Of a stretch of DNA of 64,000 bases, positions 25,401-32,530 are shown one piece after another. Numbering within the stretch: the first letter of the stretch is position 1; every line of letters begins with the position of its first letter. This DNA comes from Sinotaia quadrata (lineage: Eukaryota > Mollusca > Gastropoda > Architaenioglossa > Viviparidae). Under the pieces are notes generated by a model. That model was not told where the DNA came from. It saw nothing but the letters and a program-made list of their open reading frames with translations, and ran no database searches. The stretch spans positions 17,961,975-18,025,974 of the forward strand of contig CM054183.1 in NCBI GenBank assembly GCA_028829895.1. Direction: 5' to 3'. The position numbers were made by a program, and so were the translations under genes.

Positions 25401-28400
25401 AGTGGATAGTTTAGAAGAGACTGTCAGTCTGACCAGGCACAAGTAAGAGAATTCTCTTTCTATTCAGTCAGAATACAAAAAGTCAGTAATCGGACACAAA
25501 ACAGAACTAATTCGAGAAACACAGCCTTTTAGTCATGTCTAATTATAAATTGGGTCAGACTACAGTAAAGCCAAGAAAGAAAGAAAGGAAGGAAGTTAGA
25601 AAGGAAGGAAGGAATAAGTTTGGAAGGAAGGAAAGACGTTTCTAAGGAAGGAAGAAAGAAAGGAAGTTTGGAAGGAATGAAGGAAGTTTGGAAGGAAGGA
25701 AGAAAGAAAGAAAGGAAGGAAGGAAGGAAGGAAGGAAGGAAGTTTGGAAGGAAGGGAGGAAGTTTGGAATGAATGAAGGAAGTTTGGAAGTTTAGAAGGA
25801 AGGAAGGAAGGAATGAAACTAACAAACCAACCAGCCAACTAAAAGCAAAGTTTTGTTTGAAGAGTCATTTTCTTCTTTTAGGATGATATTGGGTGATTGG
25901 GGAAGAGAGGGAATTAACAATTTTAATTACATTATGATTCTTTTGTTTATATAAATTGTTTATTATTTACAGGTATTAAATTTATTCTCTTGTAAACAAT
26001 GTTCAAGCCGCTGAGATCTTTTATTTGGTTTATTTAATTTTAATATAATAATTTATTTCTCGTTATGACTCTTAACTGGTTCTTTCATTTTTTTTTTTTG
26101 TTCAGGTACAACACATTTAATTGGCCCTTACATTTATTGGATTTGATTTATTCAATTATAAACATAGTTAAGACTATTTAATTTGCACATTCAATTTTGT
26201 TTGTTTGGTCAGTGACAAATATAGCTTTCTTTGAGTACTGTTCTTGCTATATGTATTGTTTGATATTTAATCATGTAACAAAGCTCTGACAAGTAACAGC
26301 ATGCTGTACACAGGTACAATCAGTTATTATTTAAATTAATTGCTTAAAAATATTATTTTAATGATCATTTCTTAGAGGATTGTGATTTTCAAATTACTAC
26401 AGGTTTACATGTTTGATATTCAGCGTGAATAATTTTTTTTAAATAGCCGTGTACTTATTCCACCACCACCCACCCCGGCATCTGGTATTTATCCATTGGC
26501 TCCCATACCAGAGAGCCCATTGAGAACTCCATCACGACAGCAGACACCAGTGGTCCAAACAGAGGGTGTTATCATGGACTTTTTAAAAAAGATACGTACC
26601 AGCCTGGACTATAGTAAGTTTAAGAGTAGGACTGTAAAATAAGGAACAACATGGCATGATGTATGTAATAATTAATTAAACAGGTAATTAAAAAAGAAAC
26701 ACAATTTAAATAATTAATAGAGATTATCTTTGTTGATCTCTTTTAGTGGTAAAAACTGTAATATTGACAGACCATTGAAAAACCATTAGCAAAAGTCCTT
26801 TGTAGAATGGAATTTTAGTTTTGTTTTTGGATTTTCTTAATTAAAGAAGTTATCAAAAGAACATGTGGATAAACATATAAGCAATACGATAAATTAGTTA
26901 CTCAAGCACAGTATTTGCATTATCATTAATTTCTTGGTATTAACATTTCCCATCATACCACTTGCTATATTGACTTCTTGGTATTAACATTTCCCATCAT
27001 ACCACTTGCTATATTGACTTCTTGGTATTAATATTTCCCATCATACCACTTGCTATATTGACTTCTTGGTATTAACATTTCCCATCATACCACTTGCTAT
27101 ATTGACTTCTTGGTATTAACATTTCCCATCATACCACTTGCTATATTGACTTCTTGGTATTAACAATTTCTCTCTCACCATATATTTGTATTGTGCAGTT
27201 ATTGTTGAATTCTTGGTGTTAACAATTTCTCTCTCACCATATATTTGTATTGTGCAGTTATTGTTGAATTCTTGGTGTTAACAATTTCCCTCGCACAGAT
27301 CTTTATTTTGTACATCTGTTTTTGAACTTTTGGTATTAACGCTTTCTCTCTCACCAGATGTACATTATATGCAACTTCTGATGATTTCTTGTTTTTAATA
27401 CTTTCCCTCATATCAGATGCTAGTTATAAGCACTTACTTACTGATTTTTCTCTTGGAATTAACACTCATCATATTTCCAGGTGTAAATTATATGCACCTT
27501 TTATTGATATCTTGACATTAACAATTTCCTTTTTATCTTATATTTGTCGTAATGCCTTATTATAGACTTCTTATTGTCAATACTTTCCACCTTATCACAC
27601 CTTTGTTATAATACCTCATTATCGACTTCTTACTGTTAACACTTTCCGTCTTATCACACCTTTGTTATAATACCTCATTATCGACTTCTTACTGTTAACA
27701 CTTTCCGTCTTATCACACCTTTGTTATAATACCCCATTATCGACTTCTTACTGTTAACACTTTTCCTTTTATCAAATTTTTCTTACTATGCCTTATCAAC
27801 AACTTCTTGCTGTTAACACTTTCTTCGTTATGTGCATTTCCTGTTGATATATCGATATTAACTCTTTCCTTTTTCTATCATTTTTGTTTTATGCATGTAT
27901 TCTTGGCATCCTTGGTGTTAACATTTTGTCACTTACCAGTTGCACATGGGGAAGGTGCAGACCGAGAAATTTTGGACAAGGAGTCAGAAGGTTACATCCG
28001 TGCAAATATAGAGGACCTTAAGCAAGCCCAGGTCAGCAACTTAGCTTATGCCACCACCACCAACCCCCCAGAACAAAACAAAACAAAACAAAACAAAACA
28101 AAAACTACAACAAAAACAACAGCACTGGTTAATGTAGGAAACTTTCAGTTCTTCAAAAAGCCAGATTTAAATTTCACTTGAGTTTTAATTTCATGGAGAA
28201 TTGAAACACTGCATTGTTTGTTTATTTTTTGTCAATCAGAGGGAACATTAATTTTTTTCCTTGTGCAGATGGAGGTTTTTGGGCACCGCCTTCAGCCTGG
28301 AGAGTTCGAATCTTTGGGAGCACAAAGGCAGCAGGAGGCTAGCGACCAAATGATGGATTTGATGCAAAAATGGCGTGAAGACAGGCGGGGCCATGAGCTG

Positions 28401-28415
28401 GCAGCAAAGAAATAG
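8565..28415 (+). CDS. 15-exon gene: helical, possibly TBC-like N-terminal half plus coiled-coil C-terminal half
   Basis: The exons are 8565-8723, 9354-9453, 10630-10738, 12369-12461, 13283-13428, 16516-16584, 18868-18952, 22127-22232, 22486-22548, 23232-23322, 24383-24472, 25099-25142, 26447-26613, 27940-28031 and 28269-28415. Each has AG before and GT after (the last ends at TAG). All phases agree, giving 519 residues and a stop. Residues 1-253 are helical. The exon at 13283 has a segment, LLYVWDQYVIG, that resembles the later helices of Rab-GAP TBC domains, but the catalytic Arg and Gln fingers were not found. Residues about 270-370 are Arg/Glu/Lys-rich coiled coil, followed by a Pro-rich linker (IPPPPTPASG) and a polar helical end. 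I do not recognise the orthologue. A TBC-like scaffold is inference. The true start is unknown: Met at 8572 could serve, or an upstream exon may exist. Confidence 0.8.
8719..9010 (+). repeat. 72-bp minisatellite copying the exon-1 5' splice site
   Basis: TAGGTACGTC occurs at 8721, 8793, 8865 and 8937, exactly 72 bp apart. A degenerate fifth copy (TAGGTGCATT) is at 9007. The first copy is the real exon end and donor. Each unit also contains TTTTTCTTCATCAG, which resembles an acceptor and lies 20 nt before the next copied donor. Confidence 0.95.
9354..9453 (+). CDS. Exon 2 of the 15-exon gene
   Basis: A good pyrimidine tract (TTGGTCCCTCCCTCACTG) precedes AAAG|G at 9353. The first base completes the split codon. 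The frame reads ALMVEEFLTFMETRPGFML and ends SE at donor GAG|GTAAGA. An in-frame stop just upstream (9349) fixes the exon start within a few bases; 9357 is the only other phase-compatible start. Confidence 0.8.
9454..9740. other. Intron with loose copies of the exon-2 donor
   Basis: TTTCAGAGGTAAGTTG at about 9607 resembles the real donor GTTCAGAGGTAAGAAC at 9447, with weaker TTTCAGATGTAAATG and GTCAGAGTTTC versions between. This may be an old, decayed splice-site duplication. Confidence 0.4.
9745..10125. repeat. About 42-50 bp minisatellite
   Basis: Units built on TATTAGGACAGAAGTAGAAG and GTGATAATCAT recur about eight times with variable length. Frames across it are artefacts. Confidence 0.9.
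10126..10629. other. Intron, nothing recognised
   Basis: AT-rich intron ending in a T/G-rich tract and the acceptor TTTGTTTGAG. Confidence 0.5.
10630..10738 (+). CDS. Exon 3 of the 15-exon gene
   Basis: Phase-0 start, reading THEEEMRGFAQKVGSILQQH and then YPEVARAVSDAYLPAR. The donor AGAG|GTAAGC leaves one base. Confidence 0.85.
10795..10910. repeat. (CA)n microsatellite
   Basis: A long CA run ends in CCCACACA interruptions, 57 bp into the intron after exon 3. Confidence 0.97.
10911..11460. other. Intron, nothing recognised
   Basis: T-rich intron. The open frames (for example 11327-11563) are hydrophobic T-rich artefacts running into a GA repeat. Confidence 0.5.
11466..11543. repeat. (GA)n microsatellite
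   Basis: About 39 GA units without interruption. Confidence 0.97.
11544..12368. other. Intron, possible old insertion
   Basis: The stretch 11544-12270 is less AT-rich than its flanks and includes an open frame of 81 codons at 12025-12270 without recognisable motifs. It may be a diverged mobile element. No ends or target duplication were found. Confidence 0.25.
12369..12461 (+). CDS. Exon 4 of the 15-exon gene
   Basis: The acceptor CAATGCAG leads to KIVATESGAHTLLKEGLMEL and then LRPVVRAMFV. The donor TTTGTTG|GTTAGT leaves one base and is itself the seed of the following array. Confidence 0.85.
12456..12780 (+). repeat. Minisatellite seeded on the exon-4 5' splice site
   Basis: GTTGGTTAGTTACGTGTAGA at the exon edge recurs at about 12580. 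Variants follow at 12680 (GTTAGTTATG) and 12728 (GGTAAGTTACG). These units are separated by 25-27 bp sub-repeats of AGTGTTTTGTTTCTTAGTG type. TTTGTTTCCTAG in the units looks like an acceptor. Confidence 0.9.
12781..13282. other. Intron with a short repeat pair
   Basis: GTTACAATGAAATATCTTTC and GTTACATTGAAATATCTTTC (about 12842 and 12902) mark a roughly 60-bp duplication. The rest is ordinary intron ending in TTTTCCTTTACAG. Confidence 0.6.
13283..13428 (+). CDS. Exon 5, TBC-reminiscent segment
   Basis: Reads YLKMDTLLYVWDQYVIGMDV, then PGFGTEWLAVIAATMLGLL and QDKMKDAKS, up to donor TCT|GTGAGT. The pattern of Leu-Tyr-x-Trp-Asp followed by a hydrophobic helix resembles the C-terminal part of TBC domains. 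The resemblance is by eye only. Confidence 0.85.
13429..14200. other. Intron, nothing recognised
   Basis: Several short open frames occur on both strands but none has a recognisable motif. From about 13.9 kb the GC content rises into the decayed ORF region. Confidence 0.4.
14547..14757 (-). repeat. Copy 1 of a 210-bp direct duplication inside the decayed ORF
   Basis: The interval from GTGGTATTCTAACTG to GGAGTTAATGC is repeated 463 bp further on with about a dozen substitutions. On the minus strand both copies encode the HEALDCAIYLWQ / HEVLDCAIYLWQ region. Confidence 0.9.
15010..15220 (-). repeat. Copy 2 of the 210-bp direct duplication
   Basis: Second copy. Differences from copy 1 include amino-acid-preserving and conservative changes on the minus strand, which suggests that duplication happened while the ORF was functional or very recently. 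Confidence 0.9.
15221..15680. other. Flank between ORF blocks
   Basis: Contains two related phrases, AGCCCTGATAAGGGCTTG (15293) and TAGCCCTGATATGGACTTG (15547), plus TAGCTCTAATAAGGGCTAG (15392). The palindromic AGCCCTGATAAGGGCT core suggests hairpins or element debris. No gene. Confidence 0.5.
15905..16119. mobile_element. hAT-type MITE with 8-bp target-site duplication
   Basis: The direct repeat GTTTAGTG occurs at 15905-15912 and 16112-16119. It brackets a 199-bp element (15913-16111) whose ends are inverted repeats: CAGGGATCATCAAC on the left and, reverse-complemented, CAGGGGTCACCAAC on the right. An 8-bp duplication and CAGGG ends are the hallmark of hAT transposons. The element has no coding capacity. 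It interrupts a minus-strand open frame that reads on across the duplication when the element and one duplication copy are ignored. Confidence 0.93.
16200..16515. other. Intron tail before exon 6
   Basis: Begins with more proline-rich minus-strand reading (to about 16250), then a short GGAGTATTA triplication, then ordinary intron to acceptor TTTTTGCAG. Confidence 0.5.
16516..16584 (+). CDS. Exon 6 of the 15-exon gene
   Basis: Phase 0 at both ends. Reads PAAMENILKRECPLLAIPQF plus QYQ; donor CAG|GTATGG. Confidence 0.85.
16796..17745 (-). mobile_element. Copy B of the 4.4-kb element, inverted and truncated
   Basis: Reverse-complement matches run from CTTCAGACTGCAGTGACTAC (16796; copy A near 5290) through ATGGCCATCTTTGAAAAGG (about 17167; copy A AAAGATGGCGG at 4871) and ATAATCCACCAAGTGAGAG (17597; copy A near 4530). 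They end at CATCATAAGCAGTAGC and GTCACACC (17706-17745), the inverted end. Similarity is diverged but co-linear. The other end is missing. Open frames at 17027-17236 and 17353-17598 lie inside and are not coding. Confidence 0.75.
17799..17885. repeat. (CT)n then (AT)n microsatellite
   Basis: About 34 CT units followed by nine AT units. Confidence 0.97.
17886..18479. other. Intron with weak 36-bp repeats
   Basis: CATACACATAATATTTGAGT and TACTTAAGTCA recur about four times between 18060 and 18210. The rest is AT-rich. Confidence 0.6.
18480..18700 (+). mobile_element. LINE 3' terminus with (GATA/GACA)n tail
   Basis: From 18480 the plus strand carries a non-LTR retrotransposon end. At about 18537-18594 the frame reads KLVVGSSVVPQRSTRLRDR and a stop, immediately followed by a GATA/GACA tail to 18697. 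This short C-terminal motif and simple tail resemble ORF2 ends that I associate with molluscan LINEs. Upstream residues (RTEW) are one frame off, so it is broken. It is a 5'-truncated dead copy inserted sense into the intron before exon 7. Confidence 0.75.
18868..18952 (+). CDS. Exon 7 of the 15-exon gene
   Basis: Acceptor TTTCTTTGGCAG; reads VKHHHQRDLFQLLTADQKAA and MPVLDPTQ; donor CAAG|GTATGT leaves one base. Confidence 0.85.
18953..19387. other. Intron, nothing recognised
   Basis: AT-rich intron. Confidence 0.5.
19388..19479. repeat. (CA)n microsatellite
   Basis: About 45 CA units with one ATGC interruption near the start. Confidence 0.97.
19480..20384. other. Intron with decayed repeats
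   Basis: Phrases such as TTCACTTACATAACTG and AAAGTTC-TAGATAAATGTATAA recur irregularly, so this is probably old, eroded tandem sequence. Confidence 0.45.
20385..21560. repeat. 23-24 bp minisatellite, about 50 copies, 1.17 kb
   Basis: The unit is TTGCACTGCACATTTACATCA with variants (TACGTCA, CATATTTACA, an inserted TTTACATCAA). All three plus frames stay open for 200-350 codons because the unit lacks stops. The translated strings (CTAHLHHF, LHCTFTSL, ALHIYITL) are the same DNA read in three frames, so it is not coding. Divergence rises toward the 3' end. Confidence 0.97.
21585..21985. repeat. About 24-bp degenerate minisatellite
   Basis: TTGCTAACTGATGTGCAGAT and TTATGCTAATTGATGT variants recur about 16 times. 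Confidence 0.9.
22127..22232 (+). CDS. Exon 8, start of the coiled coil
   Basis: The acceptor CTCTTGTGCAG leads to IHPPWRHWYNDLIPPYTKPQ and then an Arg/Glu run (DRRRAREEREAERE). The donor AG|GTATTC leaves two bases. Confidence 0.85.
22486..22548 (+). CDS. Exon 9 of the 15-exon gene
   Basis: Reads LLQQKRDAELFQREKERKER, charged coiled coil; acceptor CTATGCAG, donor AA|GTATGT leaves two bases. Confidence 0.85.
22690..23205. repeat. 32-34 bp minisatellite, about 14 copies
   Basis: ATTGGATGTACAGTTATATG and TCTTATCTCAAC repeat at 32 bp (for example 22934 and 22966), with 34-bp variants carrying ATACAG or ACACAG. The unit length is not a multiple of three, and open frames alternate between two strings, so it is not coding. 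The last unit runs into the acceptor of exon 10. Confidence 0.95.
23232..23322 (+). CDS. Exon 10 of the 15-exon gene
   Basis: The acceptor CATATATCAG completes a Lys codon. It reads DDEDDFLRGVAAEKARLDRE and RMDLERQLAE. The donor GCAGAG|GTTTTA is weak, but phase 0 is what exon 11 requires. Confidence 0.8.
23395..23620. repeat. 32-bp minisatellite, about six copies
   Basis: CTTATAGTTGTACTAGGAAA and ATAATTATTATG repeat every 32 bp. Confidence 0.93.
23743..24005. repeat. 51-bp minisatellite, five copies, open on both strands
   Basis: Unit TTTATGTTGACACTAGTGAA and onwards, with 17-codon strings on both strands (plus LIYVDTSEMLQGKRTPK; minus QFWSTFSLQHFTSVNIN). Because 51 is a multiple of three, each strand keeps one frame open. 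It sits in an intron between exons 10 and 11 and has no splice or start context, so I call it non-coding. Confidence 0.95.
24006..24382. other. Intron, nothing recognised
   Basis: AT-rich, ends in acceptor TTCATTTCAG. Confidence 0.5.
24383..24472 (+). CDS. Exon 11, coiled coil
   Basis: Phase 0 at both ends. Reads ERRQRTEAERQAQEQIEMLR and REIAALKQKP with heptad-like spacing of Ile, Met, Leu, Ile and Leu. Donor CCG|GTACTT. Confidence 0.85.
24473..25098. other. Intron, nothing recognised
   Basis: AT-rich intron ending in TATCTTCCCAG. Confidence 0.5.
25099..25142 (+). CDS. Exon 12, short Ser-rich exon
   Basis: Only 44 nt: KSPAPSMYSVSSYI; donor AG|GTAATG leaves two bases. Good acceptor and phase agreement. 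Confidence 0.8.
25143..25570. other. Intron, nothing recognised
   Basis: No gene or repeat structure. Confidence 0.5.
25571..25820. repeat. GGAA-rich purine tract
   Basis: About 250 bp of GAAAGGAAGGAAGTTTGGAAG-type units on one strand, almost entirely purines. Such tracts may form triplexes. Ser/Phe-rich minus frames are artefacts. Confidence 0.93.
25821..26446. other. Intron, nothing recognised
   Basis: AT-rich intron ending TTTTTTTTAAATAG. Confidence 0.5.
26447..26613 (+). CDS. Exon 13, Pro-rich linker
   Basis: Reads RVLIPPPPTPASGIYPLAPI, PESPLRTPSRQQTPVVQTEG and a helix MDFLKKIRTSLDY. Ser/Thr-Pro sites are frequent, so phosphorylation is possible. The donor A|TA... resolves as ATA|GTAAGT and leaves one base. 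Confidence 0.85.
26614..26924. other. Intron, nothing recognised
   Basis: AT-rich intron. Confidence 0.5.
26925..27939 (+). repeat. About 1-kb array of 3'-splice-site-like units ending at the exon-14 acceptor
   Basis: Five near-identical 44-bp units (CTTCTTGGTATTAACATTTC and CCATCATACCACTTGCTATA) start at about 26935. About fifteen more diverged units of 40-60 bp follow. Most hold TTAAC, then a pyrimidine-rich run, and several then hold CAG (for example TTAACGCTTTCTCTCTCACC followed by AG at 27357, and TTCCAG at 27481). The last unit, TGTTAACATTTTGTCACTTACCAG, is the functional acceptor. Confidence 0.85.
27940..28031 (+). CDS. Exon 14 of the 15-exon gene
   Basis: The first two bases complete an Ile codon. 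It reads AHGEGADREILDKESEGYIR and ANIEDLKQAQ; donor CAG|GTCAGC, phase 0. Confidence 0.85.
28269..28415 (+). CDS. Terminal exon 15
   Basis: The acceptor CCTTGTGCAG leads to MEVFGHRLQPGEFESLGAQR, then MMDLMQKWREDRRGHE and a stop at 28413-28415. Confidence 0.85.
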   Translation: MEVFGHRLQPGEFESLGAQRQQEASDQMMDLMQKWREDRRGHELAAKK

Positions 28416-28645
28416 GGGCTTTTGTGCTAAAGAGCTTGAAAATAATCTGTAGCTTTGAGCTTTTCTCTTTCACTTTGAAGATAACGATGGCTGCAGTCCT
28501 TTCAAGATCTGTATCCTGGCCCGATACTTCATCCAGCATTGTACAACTATTTTACTGCCAGCAGACGGAACATAGATGTACTCTGACAATTAAACGAACA
28601 CAAGTAAATTGAGAAGGTATAGACAGTATGAAGAGTACAATAAAC
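28416..28645 (+). other. Probable 3' UTR with polyadenylation signal
   Basis: AATAAA lies at about 28639, some 225 bp after the stop codon. Nothing else in this stretch suggests another exon. Confidence 0.5.
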
Positions 28646-28779
28646 GAACATAAACGTGAGAAAGTATAGACAGTGTGAAAAGTACACGCACTTGTTCACT
28701 GACTAAAATGTTTGACAACAGTGTCAGACACATTTTAGTTTTGTACATATGACGTTGAAAACTGACCTGAAAATATGTA

Positions 28780-29130
28780 TACTGACAGAAAAAGACACAC
28801 TAGAATCTAGTGTCATAGATATCACACGGCAAAAACTGATCGGCAAACATGTATATATACCTACAGATAAAAACACACTACAGTAATTAGAGATGAGGCA
28901 AACACTGACTAGCGAACGTGTATTCCATTGGATATAGGTATATTAGTGTTTAGTCTCGTAGAGTGAGGCAAACACTGACTAGCGAATATATACCACTGGA
29001 ATCAGACACATTAATGTCTAGTGCAATAGAAATAATGAGGCAGAAACTAACTGGCAGATACGCGTACCGAAATACGTCACGCATTAGTGTCACTGACATC
29101 ATGTGGCAGGAAGTGACAGGCACTAATATG
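28780..29130. repeat. About 70-bp degenerate tandem repeat
   Basis: GAGGCAAACACTGACTAGCG and diverged relatives recur about five times, with TATTAGTGTCTAGTGTAATAG-like spacers. Confidence 0.75.
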
Positions 29131-29920
29131 GGGGGGGGGGTATTGTATCCATAAAAAAAATCACGTGCATTTTTTTTTAAAATCAGGGTTCAGAAAAAGG
29201 GGGAAATATTCGAAGATTCATAAAGTTCTAAAAGAACAAATTTCTCGGAGAGGAAGATTGTGGTTTTATTCATTGCGGAAATAACGTTCATCAGTAATTT
29301 AAGATTAAAACAGACAATGTGCGTTGAAAAGAAGAGTGGTGTCGAGAAATATCACTCATCATTAGGACCATTAAAAAATCAGAATTTCCTCTTATGGTCG
29401 TTTTCGTTGTTGAAATCATCCTTAATGGGCAAGGGGAAGTACTCTAACGACATTAACGTCTGATTAAATTAAGAGAGGGGTTGACTTAATATTCAATGTG
29501 TGTAAATTTGAGATTTTACACTGAAATTCTTCTGGGCACTGCTTCATTTGATGGAACTCTATTTATAGATTAAATATTGGGTTGAGCTGTCCTGTCAGCT
29601 TTCTCTACAATTCCTGCCCGCCTCCCACCCCCATCCCCCACACAAGAAGTTGGAGGGGAGGGAAGATAATACACTGTGATCAGTTTTTACAGTAACATTC
29701 CGTCCATATAATATCCAGTAACTTCCCCATATAATACCGCCATAATTATACTGACTTCTGAGGAAGATGCCTATATGTTTAGAAATAGTTATATTGATTA
29801 TGTATAGTAAATATTTTATAATTATTATTTATTTAATGTATATATTTTTCAATGGAAAACAGAAATAAAATATTTCATTGTATGAAATAGAAAAATGTAA
29901 TATGGATATGATCGTACTTA
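29131..29920. other. No gene seen
   Basis: Intergenic AT-rich sequence. The 67-codon frame at 29260-29463 has no splice or homology support. Confidence 0.5.
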
Positions 29921-29934
29921 ATTCTCCACTGTGT

Positions 29935-30060
29935 GATTCAGTCTGTGATCTGTATATAAAGTCTGTGATCTGTCTATAATTAAAGTCTGTAATCTGTCTG
30001 ATAATTAAAGTCTGTGATCCGTCTATAAAATAAATCACTTAATCCGTCTATAATATAAAT
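29935..30060. repeat. About 25-bp degenerate repeat
   Basis: GTCTGTGATCTGTCTATAAT and variants occur about five times. Confidence 0.8.
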
Positions 30061-31550
30061 CACTTTACTGTTTCGTCAACTTTACATTCTGTTTTTCCCC
30101 GAAGTTTTAACACATTTGAATGTTAAGTTTGTTTGACCGTAGATTAATAGCACAGTTCTCGTTCAGTTTCATGTTAATATGACATAAGTTAGTGCGCACG
30201 CACGCACGCATACATACACACACTCTCTTTCATACAGGTACATACATATATTTAAACGTGTACATCAATATAAACGCATAACTTTATGTCACATCAAACA
30301 TTAAGAGCATGGGAGAGAGGGAAAAAAATAGTGAAAGTGTCAACAACAAAAAAAAAAAAGCTACGAGAGCAAGAGTGAGAGAAATAAAGTAAGTGTGACA
30401 GAGATTGAAAATAAAATCAACAACCTGATAAGTTTATTTATCCATTGTGTACCAAAGTTTATAATGTAACACGGAAGTGCTCAAGTCCGAGCAAGAGAAT
30501 GGAGAGAGACAGAGAACAATCAAGATTTGAAACGATGCATGTTTTACAAAGATTAAGGTGGATAATTCCAATGCCAAAGGAAATTCACTGGCTTATAAAA
30601 TTCGAGAATTCTATAGAAAACAGGTTGCAGGTGACACATACGCCTAAGGACTCGGAAGTAATTCGCTGCATTTCTTTCAAAGTCGTTTGACGAGTGACAA
30701 AAAACCCGTTATTGTTTGTATTCACATAACCCAATACTAAGCCTGAAATATATTCATAGAAAGACTTGACAAGGAAGGATATTGGTTGTTTAGATCAGAA
30801 AATTGCAAGATGATAAGCTAACAGGTCCCGCTGCAAAATTAATTTTTCCTACAATCCTGCGGGATTCATTTTACAAAGCAATTATCTCCCATCTCCAAGA
30901 CTGAAAGTGGCAGATGTGTCATTCACAAACCAAACCTCTGATCAAATTTTAACCTTAATCCTCAGGGTGAAAATTTACAAATCACCGTCATTATCCTTAT
31001 CCCTGCTGAGGCCTGGTTGTTTTCTATAGCGTCAAAACAGGAAGTGTATTGCGAGCGACTTACCGACTTTATAGAAAGGAGTGATGAACTTGCCGTATTG
31101 AATTCTGCCGGAAGGTTCGTATAAAAAATATCTTAGCAGCCCAAGTTGGCAGTGAAAATGTATTAACTAACTAATAAATTATTTTTGGTAAGCGTAACGT
31201 CCTTTACGAACTCAGCTAACTAGTGTCACCACCACCACCACCATCATCACCATAGCAGCTGGGTGTAGTAATAATAACGCCATCAGTAACAAAAGCTGCA
31301 TCTCGGACCAGAGTGTACCGATTTCACTTAGTCATCCGAGACGCACCCTAGTAGATAAACCTCGTCCACTTAGATAGGTGAGTATCACTCGGCTGATGAA
31401 TGTTTATCTGATTAGTTGTGTATCTCACTCAATTTGCCGAGACCTGTTGGGTGAGTGTGGGTAGTTTGCGGACGCGGAGCCAGTACTCCTTTTCATAATA
31501 CTTGTATGACGTCCTGCAAAGTATACAGCTGTACTGGAATCTTCTTCAAT
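30061..31550. other. No gene seen
   Basis: Includes a short imperfect (CGCA)n at about 30195 and (CCA)n at about 31230. The 30445-30690 frame lacks support. Confidence 0.5.
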
Positions 31551-31552
31551 CA

Positions 31553-31675
31553 ACACGACAAAGGTTTGAACTACAGTCAGTACACGACAAAGGTTTGAAC
31601 TACAGACCGAACACGACAAAGATTTGAACTACAGTCCGAACACGACAAAGATTTGAACTAAAATCAGCACACGTC
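31553..31675. repeat. 29-30 bp minisatellite, four copies
   Basis: ACACGACAAAGGTTTGAACT and ACAGT repeat, the last copies diverged. Confidence 0.9.
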
Positions 31676-31794
31676 AAGGCATTGACATCTACAATCAGTA
31701 ACCACAAAGCATGGAACTATACACCAATCAAGGATGCTCTTGCTAACCATTTTTTCAAACTGAAAATTTCTCCTGTCCTGTAAGTTATTTAAAA

Positions 31795-31965
31795 AAAATA
31801 CTAGTACTATTAGTAGGGCACACAGTTTTAAATACTAGTACTATTAGTACGGCACACAGTTTTAAATACTAGTACTATTAGTAGGGCACACAGTTTTAAA
31901 TACTAGTACTATTAGTAGGGCACACAGTTTTAAATACTAGTACTATTAGTAGGGCATGCATAGTT
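31795..31965. repeat. 34-bp minisatellite, five copies
   Basis: AATACTAGTACTATTAGTAG then GGCACACAGTTTTA. The unit contains ACTAGT and TACTAGTA palindromes. Confidence 0.95.
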
Positions 31966-32214
31966 TTACAGAAAGAAAAATAATATATTTTTCACGCGAA
32001 AAAAATATCCCCTTAGAGACAAACTGCCATTCCTTTGTAAACACTGACTCACATATGTCAAGTTGCAGTTGACTTATAAGGGAATCGGTGTCATTCCGCG
32101 CTGTTCATCTTGACGACAGTTAATAAGGAAGGCATTGATTAATTTTTTGTTAATGACGCCTGCGCGCCAGCGATCGACTGCCCTGTTTGCTTTGTTCGTA
32201 AATCAGTGACACTT
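31966..32214. other. No gene seen
   Basis: Short intergenic stretch with locally higher GC around 32155-32185. Confidence 0.4.
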
Positions 32215-32217
32215 CTG

Positions 32218-32530
32218 TGAAATGTCACATCTTCCTCGTGACCGTCTCAATTTCTGCTCCCCGTTTCTATCTCCCCCCACCATCTCGTTCTCTTCTGTAA
32301 AGTCACATCTTCCTCGTAACCGTTCCCAATCTCTGCTGTCTTTTCCACCTCTTCATTTCTCGCTCTCGTCTGTGACACGTCACATCTTTTTTCGTGACCG
32401 TTCCCAATCTCTGCTGTCTTTTCCACCTCTTCATTTCTCGCTCTCATCTGTGACACGTCACATCTTTTTTCGTGACCGTTCTCAATCTCCCCTGCTGTCC
32501 TTTACCATCTCTCCCGCTCTCGTTCTCGTC
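32218..32530. repeat. About 78-bp minisatellite, four copies
   Basis: TCACATCTTTTTTCGTGACC, then GTTCCCAATCTCTGCTGTC and TTTTCCACCTCTTCATTTC, repeated with decay at both ends. The 125-codon plus frame and 69-codon minus frame are repeat products. Confidence 0.95.
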
